Positions 24,173-32,812 of a stretch of 64,000 bases of DNA are shown here, piece after piece. The notes beneath the pieces are model-generated. The model was not told the DNA's origin and made no database searches. It was given only the letters and a program-made list of their open reading frames with translations. Numbering within the stretch: the first letter of the stretch is position 1; each line of letters begins with the position of its first letter. The stretch is taken from NCBI GenBank assembly GCA_001898485.1, contig MKTY01000017.1, positions 1 to 64,000 of the forward strand. The letters run 5' to 3'. This DNA comes from Sphingobacteriales bacterium 46-32. GTDB taxonomy: Bacteria > Bacteroidota > Bacteroidia > Chitinophagales > Chitinophagaceae. Made by a program: the position numbers and the translations under genes.

Positions 24173-24904
24173 CTACCAACGCGTACCAAGATAATGGGGA
24201 AGCATCGCCCGCCAGGTAGGCCAGTCATGTGTCCACTCCTGTCCCCAGATATCGAGTTCGTACCAGATGCCTTTTTCGTATAACTGGCGGGCAAACTGAC
24301 CACTGGCTGCGGGGTCTTCGTAACTGCCGCTGCCGGTAAGAATGTGAATGTGCTGGCTGCGGCGGATCTGCTCCAGGATGTTGTGATCGGTGAGGTTGGG
24401 AATATAGTGAGCCGGACTGTTGAAATAAACGTTGTCGTCGTAATGGCCTTTGGTGTACTCCATCAGATTGTATACACCACTCATGGCCATAACGCCGTTG
24501 ATAAGATCGGGACGTTTAAGAAACAGGTTCATGCTGTGCAGGGCACCGAAACTGGCTCCGCAGGCAATGATGGGGGTATCCCAACTGCTGCTGTTGCGGA
24601 TAAAAGGAACCACCTCGTTGTATACGTAGTCGTTCCATTGCTGATGACGAACACTTTTGTGCCAGGGGTCCATATGGTTGTTCATCCAGCTCTCTTTGTT
24701 AATACTTTCTATAGAATAGACTTTGAGCTTGCCTGAGTCAATAAAATGTGCGATACTGTCAATTAATTGAAACCGCTCATATTCCAGGTAGTCGGCAGCA
24801 GCTGTGGGCACCAGGAGCAGGGCAAATCCGTAACTACCGTAGGTGGCAATGGGCATTTCTTTGTTGAGCGATGGGCTATACCAGGAAGTCAGTTCTCGTT
24901 TCAT
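24173..24904 (-). CDS. Putative esterase (alpha/beta hydrolase, esterase-D type)
   Basis: 243 aa, no signal peptide. Nucleophile elbow GASFGA (Ser) after PIIACGA, acid in GSGSYEDPAA (Asp) and base in WTHDWPTW (His), i.e. a complete catalytic triad in the order of the putative-esterase (PF00756) family. The N-terminal strand pattern and NDYVYNEVVPFIR helix also fit. Natural substrate unknown. Cytoplasmic by lack of signal. Convergent with the lipocalin-like gene. Confidence 0.82.
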   Translation of the reverse strand: MKRELTSWYSPSLNKEMPIATYGSYGFALLLVPTAAADYLEYERFQLIDSIAHFIDSGKLKVYSIESINKESWMNNHMDPWHKSVRHQQWNDYVYNEVVPFIRNSSSWDTPIIACGASFGALHSMNLFLKRPDLINGVMAMSGVYNLMEYTKGHYDDNVYFNSPAHYIPNLTDHNILEQIRRSQHIHILTGSGSYEDPAASGQFARQLYEKGIWYELDIWGQEWTHDWPTWRAMLPHYLGTRW

Positions 24905-25301
24905 GCAGTGATTTGTTTGGCTAAATATATAAAATGATAAAGACTATTGCTTTTCCTGCTCCCCGACCGCCCTGCGTGCGGGGTGAAATAAGTGTAAACG
25001 TAAAATTACGCTGTTAAAAAAGTTGACAAATGTCAAAAAACCGTAATTTCATTTGGTAAATAAACCACGTACTACTACTTTAGTTTTCAGTATTTTTACT
25101 GTTATCAAAATGGGTGATTTACGATCCGGCTTTATTGCATACCTGGCTCTTATAAGTATAATTAGCTATTTATCAAATAAATATATATATTCACTTCGGT
25201 CGTCTCCCCCCATTCCATTGACCAAAATCAAATAAAAGGGTTTGTGACCATTAGTCAATTATTGCGTCAATACCGATTTTTACTATACCAATAAACCGAA
25301 C
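24905..25301. other. 397-bp gap without a supported gene
   Basis: Contains a small GC hairpin at 24961-24983 (CCCCG...CGGGG) in otherwise AT-rich DNA. A 60-codon plus-strand frame at 25053-25235 has a composition unlike the neighbouring proteins and no sign of a start context. Presumably it carries the promoters of the divergent esterase and response regulator genes. Confidence 0.5.
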
Positions 25302-25727
25302 ATGCAGAAACAGATAAGGATCATACTGGTAGATGATCATCAGGTGGTCCGTGATTCGTGGAAATTCCTTTTGGACCGTGACGATCGCTTCACCATCATC
25401 GGCCAGTGCACCAATGGAGCCGAAGCGATAGAGCAGGCAGGCATCTTACGCCCTGACGTAATGCTCATGGATATCAACATGACTCCCATCAATGGATTTG
25501 AAGCGACAAAAGCCATTATCGAACAGTCACCTGAGATAAAAATCATTGGTGTCTCCGCCAACAACCATCCCAGTTACGCCCATAAGATTCTTGAATTGGG
25601 CGCACGTGGCTTTGTAACCAAGAGCTCGCCTTTTGATGAACTGATGAGTGCCATTGTGCAGGTACACAACGGTGAAGAATATGTGTGCCGCGAGATCCGC
25701 AATGAGCCGAGTTTCAGACAGCGCTGA
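25302..25727 (+). CDS. Response-regulator receiver protein without output domain
   Basis: 141 aa. A complete REC domain of the NarL type: acidic pair Asp11/Asp12, phospho-acceptor Asp57 in DVMLMDINM, Ser85 and Lys107 (FVTKSS). After the receiver only about 20 residues remain (EYVCREIRNEPSFRQR), so the LuxR-type helix-turn-helix expected in this subfamily is missing. It may act by protein contact, or be a shortened regulator. No histidine kinase is nearby. The 574-aa open frame on the other strand downstream is only the shadow of valS. Confidence 0.82.
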   Translation: MQKQIRIILVDDHQVVRDSWKFLLDRDDRFTIIGQCTNGAEAIEQAGILRPDVMLMDINMTPINGFEATKAIIEQSPEIKIIGVSANNHPSYAHKILELGARGFVTKSSPFDELMSAIVQVHNGEEYVCREIRNEPSFRQR

Positions 25728-25796
25728 TCCTTTATCGCTTTCTTCCCGGGTATTCACCCGGCTATCTGCCAGTAGTAAGACTTTGGCATACAGCCG

Positions 25797-25828
25797 TTTC
25801 GTGATCTAGCCAAAAGCTGGTAAATTTG
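25797..25828 (+). promoter_or_regulatory. Probable valS promoter
   Basis: TAAATTTG (25821-25828) matches the -7 consensus. A weak -33 (TTTC, 25797-25800) lies 20 bp upstream. This gives a leader of about 45 nt before the valS ATG. Confidence 0.6.
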
Positions 25829-25833
25829 CCGCC

Positions 25834-25858
25834 TTGCCGGGTTAAATAAAGCCGGCAA
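25834..25858 (+). promoter_or_regulatory. Hairpin in the valS leader
   Basis: TTGCCGG / CCGGCAA with an 11-nt AT-rich loop, ending 20 nt before the ATG. It is too small for a T-box, and no T-box sequence motif is present. It could modulate initiation or mRNA stability. Confidence 0.35.
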
Positions 25859-25878
25859 AACAAATCCCGATAAGCAGC

Positions 25879-28500
25879 ATGGAACTGAGCAAAAATTTTG
25901 ACCACAGGCAGGCCGAGTCTCACTGGTACCAGCACTGGCTGGATAAACGTTATTTCAATAGTACGCCCGACAGCCGGGAACCCTATACGGTAGTAATCCC
26001 CCCTCCGAATGTAACAGGGGTGCTGCATATGGGTCATTGCCTTAACAATACCATCCAGGACATACTGGTTCGCCGCGCGCGTATGCAGGGCAAAAATGCC
26101 TGCTGGGTACCGGGAACCGACCACGCTTCGATTGCCACTGAAGCAAAAGTGGTACAGATGCTGCGCGAAAAAGGAATCAGCAAAAGTTCTCTTTCGCGCG
26201 ATGAGTTTCTGCAGTATGCCTGGGAATGGAAAGAGAAATACGGCGGCATCATTCTGCAGCAACTGCGTAAACTGGGCTGCAGCCTCGACTGGGATCGTAC
26301 CACTTTTACCATGGACCCGGATTATTACCGCTCGGTAATCAGCGTATTCTGTGATCTGTATAGCAAAGGCTATATCTACCGCGGCAAACGCATGATCAAC
26401 TGGGATGTAAAAGCGCTTACCGCCCTGAGCGATGAAGAAGTGATCCGCCGCGAAACGGTACAAAAACTGTATCACCTCCGCTACAAAATAGACGGCGAAG
26501 ACCGCTATATCGAAATAGCCACGGTACGCCCCGAAACAATCATGGGTGATACCGCCATCTGTGTACACCCCGATGACGAGCGCTACAAAGACCTGCACGG
26601 CAAATTTGCCCTGGTACCGCTGATCAACCGCCGCATCCCGATCATTACAGACGATTATGTGACCATGGACTTTGGTACCGGCGCCCTCAAGGTGACTCCT
26701 GCCCATGACATGAACGACAACCAACTGGGGCAAAAACATAACCTGGAAGTGGTTGATATCCTCAACGACAACGGCACCCTTAGCGAAACTGCACAGATAC
26801 TGGTGGGCGAAGACCGTTTCGAAGCCCGCAAAAAAATCATTCCCCTGCTGGAAGCTGCCGGTCACCTGGTGAAAATAGTGGACTATACCAGCGAGGTGGG
26901 TTACTCGGAGCGTACCGATGCAGTAGTAGAGCCCCGCCTGAGCCTGCAATGGTGGGTAGACATGAAAAAAATATCCGGCCCGGCCCTGTCTGCCGTAATG
27001 GATGATGAAATAAAATTCTATCCCTCCAAGTTCAAAAACCTGTATCGTCACTGGATGGAAAACATCAAAGACTGGTGCATCAGCCGTCAGCTTTGGTGGG
27101 GACATCGCATTCCGGCCTGGTACGATGCAGAAGGAAATTATATTGTAGCCGCAGATGCGGAAGCTGCTTTGTCGGCCTATCAGCAAAAGTACAACAAGCC
27201 CAACGCCACTGCTGCAGACCTTAACCAGGATGCCGACTGTCTGGATACCTGGTTCAGCTCCTGGCTCTGGCCCTTTGAAGTATTCAAAGGTTACAGCAAT
27301 CCCGGCAATGCGGATGTGAGCTACTACTACCCGACCAACACACTGGTAACAGCCCCCGAGATCATCTTCTTCTGGGTAGCCCGGATGATCATGGCCGGTT
27401 ATGAATACAAACATCAGAAGCCTTTCAGCGAAGTTTACTTCACTGGTATCGTACGCGACAAGGTTGGCCGTAAAATGAGCAAGCAACTGGGCAACTCGCC
27501 CGACCTGCTGGGCCTTATTGATCAGTACGGTGCCGATGCTGTTCGTTTCGGCATTATGATCGCCTCACCGGCCGGCAACGACCTGATGTGGGATGAAGCC
27601 AGCAATGAACAGGGGCTGCATTTCAACAATAAAATCTGGAATGCGCTCAAACTGGTGAAGATGTGGGAAGGGCGTACCCAAAAAGGATTGCAGACCGAAG
27701 AGCATTTTGCGGTGAAATGGTTTGCCAGCCGCCTGGCCGAAGTGCGCGCACAACTGGATGACCAGTTCCGCGACTTCCGTCTCAGCGAAGCACTCAAGAC
27801 ACTGTACTCGCTGATATGGGATGATTTCTGCAGTTGGTACCTGGAATGGGTAAAACCGGGCTTCGAACAACCCATTGATGCTGCTGTATATGAGCAGACC
27901 GTAACCTTCTTCGAAGAACTTATGCAACTGCTGCATCCGTTTATGCCCTTTATTACCGAAGAAATTTATCATCACCTGCGTCAGCAGACAGACGATATCA
28001 CGGTAAAACAATACGCTGCCATAGCCCCGGCCGATACCGTTCTTTTACAAAAAGCGGCACTGCTCAAAGACGTGATCAGCGCCATACGTGATGCCCGTGT
28101 AAAAGCACAATTGAAACCAAAAGATACGATCCGCTTACACATTATGGCTGCGCGCCCCGGCACTTACGATCAGTTAACCGGTATCCTGGCCAAACAGGTG
28201 AATGCAGAACAGATAGAACTGGTAAATGCGGCTGTAGATAATTGTATCAACGTAGTGGTAAACAATGATCAGTTTTTCCTGGAAACCACTACACCGCTTG
28301 ATACTACTGCACAAATAGCCCAGTTGGAGAAAGACCGCGATTATTATCTCGGCTTCCTGCAATCAGTAGATAAAAAACTCAGCAACGAGCGCTTTGTACA
28401 AAACGCCAAACCCGAAGTGGTTGAAGCTGAACGGAAGAAAAAAGCAGATGCGGAAGCGAAGGTTAAAGCGATAGAAGAAAGCTTAAACAGGTTGAAATAA
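25879..28500 (+). CDS. valS: Valyl-tRNA synthetase
   Basis: 873 aa, typical length. Class I signatures: PPPNVTGVLHMGH at 41-53 (HIGH motif) and GRKMSKQLGNSPD around residue 532 (KMSKS). CP1 editing domain in between (TVRPETIMGDTAICVHP, PAHDMNDNQLG). WCISRQLWWGHRIPAWY precedes the catalytic second half. A C-terminal coiled coil (residues about 805-873, LEKDRDYYLGFLQSVDKKLS) is the tRNA-binding arm of ValRS. It charges tRNA-Val in the cytoplasm. Own promoter upstream, and it ends in a long hairpin. Confidence 0.98.
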   Translation: MELSKNFDHRQAESHWYQHWLDKRYFNSTPDSREPYTVVIPPPNVTGVLHMGHCLNNTIQDILVRRARMQGKNACWVPGTDHASIATEAKVVQMLREKGISKSSLSRDEFLQYAWEWKEKYGGIILQQLRKLGCSLDWDRTTFTMDPDYYRSVISVFCDLYSKGYIYRGKRMINWDVKALTALSDEEVIRRETVQKLYHLRYKIDGEDRYIEIATVRPETIMGDTAICVHPDDERYKDLHGKFALVPLINRRIPIITDDYVTMDFGTGALKVTPAHDMNDNQLGQKHNLEVVDILNDNGTLSETAQILVGEDRFEARKKIIPLLEAAGHLVKIVDYTSEVGYSERTDAVVEPRLSLQWWVDMKKISGPALSAVMDDEIKFYPSKFKNLYRHWMENIKDWCISRQLWWGHRIPAWYDAEGNYIVAADAEAALSAYQQKYNKPNATAADLNQDADCLDTWFSSWLWPFEVFKGYSNPGNADVSYYYPTNTLVTAPEIIFFWVARMIMAGYEYKHQKPFSEVYFTGIVRDKVGRKMSKQLGNSPDLLGLIDQYGADAVRFGIMIASPAGNDLMWDEASNEQGLHFNNKIWNALKLVKMWEGRTQKGLQTEEHFAVKWFASRLAEVRAQLDDQFRDFRLSEALKTLYSLIWDDFCSWYLEWVKPGFEQPIDAAVYEQTVTFFEELMQLLHPFMPFITEEIYHHLRQQTDDITVKQYAAIAPADTVLLQKAALLKDVISAIRDARVKAQLKPKDTIRLHIMAARPGTYDQLTGILAKQVNAEQIELVNAAVDNCINVVVNNDQFFLETTTPLDTTAQIAQLEKDRDYYLGFLQSVDKKLSNERFVQNAKPEVVEAERKKKADAEAKVKAIEESLNRLK

Positions 28501-28516
28501 GTTTAAAAGTTTAAAG

Positions 28517-28592
28517 GGTATAAAAAGTATAAAGCGTTTAAAGCGGCGGTTTTACTCTTTATACCCTTTAAACACTTTATACTTTTTATACC
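28517..28592. repeat. Long hairpin made of GTATAAAG/TTTAAAG units
   Basis: An 18-bp perfect outer stem (28517-28534 with 28575-28592) plus an inner 8-bp stem (28536-28543 with 28566-28573), all built from TTTAAAG, GGGTATAAA and related heptamer-like units. It lies between the convergent stops of valS and the metalloprotease-like gene, so probably a bidirectional terminator. The simple-unit make-up is unusual (see findings). Confidence 0.7.
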
Positions 28593-28598
28593 TCGTAT

Positions 28599-31427
28599 TT
28601 ATCTGGGCAGAATACTCACCGGCATAATAAACTCAAACACGGTAGCGCCGCTCTGGCGGGTGAGGAAATCGGTATCGAGCAAATGGCTTACCCTGAATCC
28701 GAAGGTAAGCTCATACTGATTCCACCACTTGGTATCTACAAACAACTCTCCTCCCACACTGCGCTGAAAAGCGAGTGGTCTTTTATTGACATCAAATGCT
28801 TTGGAAAAATCATAAAAAGCATTGAGGCGAAAACGCTGCAGGTAAAGCATATTCCCAAATCCCCAATCGGGATAAAGAAGGGGTAAATGATAATTGCTGC
28901 GAATACCCCAGATGCGGGCAAAATAAGCAGCATTATATCCGCGTGAATAAGGAAAACGATTGGCAAACCGTACATCCCGCACGCCGGTTTCCTGCCAGGC
29001 TCCATTGAAATAAAGATTATGCGTGGGTGCCAGTCCGGGAAAATAAACCGCACCGGTGGCCAGAAACTGGCGGCTATTGTAATTGGTTAATGCATGCCGG
29101 AACTGAAGGGTGAGATTATACGCCAGCCGCGGATAAAAATGCTGCACTGCTGTTTCTACCTGCTCGCCGAAAGTGACATAATGATGCAGATAAGTGAAAC
29201 TGGTGTTGCCGAGTGTATCTTTAAAGAATCCTTTATTGAAATCCTGGCTCACGTAAAAATTACTACCTACAGTAAACTGCCTGCTCGTTTGCTTTTTCAC
29301 CCAGCTCAATGGCACACTCAGTCCGATCCGTGTATCCAGCTGATCCCATGTACGCAGGCGGTTATTCATCACCTCCTGCCGGGCAAAAGTGTATTGCGAT
29401 CCGATATTGAGATAAGGAAACCATTTGCCGTAAACGGCGCTTACCCCGGCTGCATGTGTTTTTTCATTTTCATTGTACAGGTAATATATCTGTGTCTCCA
29501 GTGTATTCAGCACGTTTTGTCCATACAGCGAAAAGGTGAACTCCGGATCTTCATAATAAGGCCGCCAGCTGTGAAAATTGAAAAGGCGTGTGCCGCTACG
29601 GTAGCGGGTAGATCTAAACTGACGGGGCTTCAGATGACCCGGTACAAACTCCTGTATCTCGTTGGCATTTGCCACGGGATAGGTAATGGCTAACCGCTCT
29701 GCCAACAAAGCAGGCAATGGCTCCCATTGCACTGCGGCTGTATCCGTCTGCTGCAGCTGATAACCATCTGCCGTAAAAGCCGACCAGCTGATTTTACCAT
29801 AAGCCACATTTACCCCATAATTTCCCAGCGGCCAGTGTGTATACATCTGGCTGATGACTCCGCCGCTTACCGGTACACGGAAAATATCATCGCGCCCGCC
29901 AAAACTGGCCGTGAAATAAATATATCCATCACTCACACAGGGATATCCCAATACATTAAACGATGAAGGCGTGAGTGGTTGCACCCGGGAGTTTTGCAGG
30001 CTTACCCGGGCCAGCGTCATACGTCCATCCGGCAGGCGCAGGGCACTCACCACACTGGTGTCATCGATAAATTTGGGATCCGTGAAAAGCATCACGGAAG
30101 AGTTGCTGATTCGTTGCAGCACCTCACCATTGTCTGTCGCCAAAACATGCAGTTCACTTTTCCCGTCACGCGCATTCTGCACGGCTACCACGCGCCGGCC
30201 ATCAGCAGATATATCGGGTGAAAAATAACGGCTCTTATGTGTAAGTGTACGCTGCGCATGTGTTTCCACATCCATAACACGTATCACACTATAGTCGCGC
30301 CAGCGCCAGCGTGGATCAGACTCATAGGCCGCATATACCAGCCGGCCGTTGCGGTAAGAATACTGATCACTGATGGCAATATCGCGTACCCGCAACCAGT
30401 CTTCCTTTCCATCTGCATTACGAACTACAAAACCGGGACGGCGATTGTAACTGGTTTTTAAATATAAAGTGGAAGTAGAAGATACTGCATAAGGAAACTG
30501 GTAACTGGTCAGCACTTGTTTGTTGAGGGACGAGACAGGATGAGGGCCCGATTCGCCGGCAGCAGTAGCAGCGGCAATACCCGTAGTGGTATTCTTATAA
30601 TAATCCAGCGCTTCCTCGCGGAAACGTGTATACGGAACGCCTGCATATTTTTCTATGGCTTTCTGAAAAGGATAAAACAATCCCTTAAATGCAGAGGCCT
30701 CTTTTGTGACTTTGGCCCAGAAATCTGCGCCATATTTTTCATACCCGTAATTTACCAGCAGATAGCCGAGGTTGTAATGATCCGGCACATAATCTTTGAA
30801 GGAGCCATTACGCAGTTTCATCCAGGAATACTTTTTCTCTGCCAGCCAGAGCGATGGGTAAGCATTCATGAATTGCGGCAGACGTCCACGCCCCTGGTTG
30901 CTGAGAATGGTTTCTGAATAGACGGCATCGCCTTCATAAAACCAATTGGGAACAGAAGCATTTATGGCCAGTGCATATCCTTCCTCGCCAAACAGTACAC
31001 GCATGACCTGGCTGAGGCCATTATGAAAATTATTGAACTGCTGCACATGCCTGTATTCATGCAATGCCAGCTGATCGGTCCACGGTATACTGCCCTGGTC
31101 AAAGTTGCCGGCAGATGGGGTGAGATAGAACTCGCTGCGGTAAGGTCCGAGCCCTACATACCCATTGGCAATAGTGGTTTGATTTTGAAGTACAATATTG
31201 ATGGTTCGTACCCGGGAGCCTAATGCCACGGGGGTATTTGCCGCCTGGTTATGAACAATCGTAGCCACCCGTTGCGCATCCTTTTCCAAGCCTTCGGGAA
31301 AAATGATGCGGGCAGTATCGGAGCCCAGCTGACGCCACTTTACACCGGGTGGTGTACCCCCAAAACGCTGCGCCTGTACGTGAAGTGCTGCCGTCGTCAG
31401 CAGCAGAAACCCAATTTTTTTATACAT
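28599..31427 (-). CDS. Outer-membrane protein: gluzincin-like protease, beta-propeller, beta-barrel
   Basis: 942 aa from the Met at 31427 (MYKKIGFLLL starts a clean signal peptide, cut after VQA; the open frame begins at 31505). The N-terminal 300 residues hold LALHEYRHVQQF (HExxH) and PNWFYEGDAVYSE, the third ligand of gluzincin-type peptidase-MA-like proteases. Residues about 340-620 look like TolB/PD40 propeller blades (YFSPDISADGRRVVAV). The last 300 residues alternate aromatic strands as an outer-membrane barrel and end in FEFIMPVSILPR. Likely a surface or periplasmic protease anchored by its own barrel. Substrate unknown. Confidence 0.65.
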   Translation of the reverse strand: MYKKIGFLLLTTAALHVQAQRFGGTPPGVKWRQLGSDTARIIFPEGLEKDAQRVATIVHNQAANTPVALGSRVRTINIVLQNQTTIANGYVGLGPYRSEFYLTPSAGNFDQGSIPWTDQLALHEYRHVQQFNNFHNGLSQVMRVLFGEEGYALAINASVPNWFYEGDAVYSETILSNQGRGRLPQFMNAYPSLWLAEKKYSWMKLRNGSFKDYVPDHYNLGYLLVNYGYEKYGADFWAKVTKEASAFKGLFYPFQKAIEKYAGVPYTRFREEALDYYKNTTTGIAAATAAGESGPHPVSSLNKQVLTSYQFPYAVSSTSTLYLKTSYNRRPGFVVRNADGKEDWLRVRDIAISDQYSYRNGRLVYAAYESDPRWRWRDYSVIRVMDVETHAQRTLTHKSRYFSPDISADGRRVVAVQNARDGKSELHVLATDNGEVLQRISNSSVMLFTDPKFIDDTSVVSALRLPDGRMTLARVSLQNSRVQPLTPSSFNVLGYPCVSDGYIYFTASFGGRDDIFRVPVSGGVISQMYTHWPLGNYGVNVAYGKISWSAFTADGYQLQQTDTAAVQWEPLPALLAERLAITYPVANANEIQEFVPGHLKPRQFRSTRYRSGTRLFNFHSWRPYYEDPEFTFSLYGQNVLNTLETQIYYLYNENEKTHAAGVSAVYGKWFPYLNIGSQYTFARQEVMNNRLRTWDQLDTRIGLSVPLSWVKKQTSRQFTVGSNFYVSQDFNKGFFKDTLGNTSFTYLHHYVTFGEQVETAVQHFYPRLAYNLTLQFRHALTNYNSRQFLATGAVYFPGLAPTHNLYFNGAWQETGVRDVRFANRFPYSRGYNAAYFARIWGIRSNYHLPLLYPDWGFGNMLYLQRFRLNAFYDFSKAFDVNKRPLAFQRSVGGELFVDTKWWNQYELTFGFRVSHLLDTDFLTRQSGATVFEFIMPVSILPR

Positions 31428-31470
31428 ATACACTTTTAGGTTGTACGTTAAGTTACGGAAGAGATGATCA

Positions 31471-31528
31471 TCTGCCTCACAATGCATTGTGAGGCTACCA
31501 TGCAATGCATTGTGAGGCTACTGGCAGA
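31471..31528. repeat. Palindrome cluster between two minus-strand genes
   Basis: A perfect 20-bp palindrome CCTCACAATGCATTGTGAGG (31475-31494). The half-unit GCATTGTGAGGCTAC is repeated directly after it (to 31521), and an outer pair TCTGCC / GGCAGA encloses both. It lies in the 112-bp gap between the isoaspartyl peptidase stop and the start of the 28599 gene. It could be a terminator, a cruciform or a regulator-binding site. Confidence 0.6.
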
Positions 31529-31539
31529 TCAGCGTTTCG

Positions 31540-32688
31540 TCAATCCTTATAAATAGCCACTGTACGCTTCTCTCCTTCTTTTACAAAACCACGATACATG
31601 CCCTCTGTGCAAAACGGGAGCGAAATATTTCCATTTTTGTCAACAGCAATCAACCCACCGTCACCTCCCAGGGCTGGCAGGCGATGGTTGATCATTTCGC
31701 CGGCGGCTTTTTGCAGATTCATTTTTCCAAACTCCATCATATCGCTGATTGTTTTGGCCATACCCAGGCGAATGAAGTATTCGCCCCAGCCGGTACAACT
31801 GATGGCTACTGTCTGGTTGTTGGCATAGGTTCCGGCACCGATAATAGGCGCATCACCGATACGACCGTATTTTTTATTGGTCATGCCGCCTGTACTGGTT
31901 GCGGCTGCCAGGTTGCCCTGCCGGTCGAGTGCCACTGCACCCACGGTACCGAATTTTTCATCGTGGAAAGTTGCTTTCAGGATATTTTGTGAAAGCCGGC
32001 GAACCAGCCGTTGCAGGCTATCGGCACGCGAACCGCCGGCCTGAGCCAGGGCTGTACGGGCTTCTTCCAGTTCTTTATGCAACAGGGCCAGACGGGTCTG
32101 TTCAGCTGGTAAAGGATCTGTTGCCCCTTTTAATTGTTTGACCGAATCTTCGGCACGTGCGCGTAGCAGGCCCCGCCAGCGTTCTTCGGTATAGAAATAA
32201 GATGGATCTACTATTTCGAGTCCTTGCTTACGGGCAAATTGCTCAGCCCCCGGCCCGGCCATCATCACGTGTTCACTTTTTTCCATTACAGCTCTTGCGG
32301 CGGTGATCGGATTACGGATGACCGTCACGCCGGCTACGGCACCGGCTCCCAGGGTACGTCCATCCATAATGGCCGCATCCAGTTCATTTCGACCTTCGTT
32401 TGTAAACACTGCCCCGCGGCCTGCATTAAAAAGAGGGCAATCTTCGAGATACCGGACACTGGCCTCCACGGCATCCAGCGCAGTGCCGCCACGAGCCAGG
32501 ATAGCCTCCCCTTTTTGCAATGCGGTATCGAGTGCCGCGTTATAGGCCCGCTCCCGTTCCGGACTCATCTGGTTACGCAAAATGGTGCCCGCCCCACCAT
32601 GAATAACCAGTACATATCGCCCCTGCTGGCTTTGGCCTACTGTCTGTATAAAAAAGAAAAGTGAAAAAAGGATGAGCAGTTTCTTCAT
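31540..32688 (-). CDS. iaaA: Isoaspartyl peptidase / L-asparaginase (plant type, Ntn hydrolase)
   Basis: 382 aa from the Met at 32688 (MKKLLILFSLFFFIQ signal peptide; the frame opens at 32706). LVIHGGAGTI, NAGRGAVFTNEG and ELDAAIMDG are the alpha-chain motifs. Autocleavage is expected before the Thr of FGTVGAVALD, with STGGMTNKKYGRIGD and IGAGTYANN in the beta chain. It cleaves isoaspartyl dipeptides and asparagine. A longer than usual charged, coiled linker (KELEEARTALAQAGGSRADS) precedes the cleavage site. Exported, probably periplasmic. Confidence 0.92.
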   Translation of the reverse strand: MKKLLILFSLFFFIQTVGQSQQGRYVLVIHGGAGTILRNQMSPERERAYNAALDTALQKGEAILARGGTALDAVEASVRYLEDCPLFNAGRGAVFTNEGRNELDAAIMDGRTLGAGAVAGVTVIRNPITAARAVMEKSEHVMMAGPGAEQFARKQGLEIVDPSYFYTEERWRGLLRARAEDSVKQLKGATDPLPAEQTRLALLHKELEEARTALAQAGGSRADSLQRLVRRLSQNILKATFHDEKFGTVGAVALDRQGNLAAATSTGGMTNKKYGRIGDAPIIGAGTYANNQTVAISCTGWGEYFIRLGMAKTISDMMEFGKMNLQKAAGEMINHRLPALGGDGGLIAVDKNGNISLPFCTEGMYRGFVKEGEKRTVAIYKD

Positions 32689-32738
32689 CTTACGAATTTT
32701 GAGCAATTTACCGAAGCATTGTCAAGACTGGTACTTAA

Positions 32739-32769
32739 TTTGCCCTGTGAGCGGGAAGGCTTAATTTTG
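32739..32769 (+). promoter_or_regulatory. Promoter of tamB
   Basis: TTTG (32739-32742), exactly 19 bp, TAATTTTG (32762-32769): full -33/-7 consensus. Transcription would begin near 32776, which limits the possible starts of the tamB frame. Confidence 0.8.
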
Positions 32770-32812
32770 CACCTTTAAATTCCTGAGGCTGAGGAGATTC
32801 AAAAAGATATTA

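Noticed and set aside
25053-25235. 60-codon plus-strand frame
   Set aside because: Low-complexity S/I/T/Y composition in an AT-rich gap, no promoter or homology pattern. Treated as non-coding.
25834-25858. T-box riboswitch before valS
   Set aside because: The leader is only about 45 nt, with no specifier loop or T-box sequence.
25762-27486. 574-codon open frame on the minus strand
   Set aside because: It lies wholly opposite valS, whose product is unmistakable. The frame's translation shows no family pattern and arises from valS codon bias.
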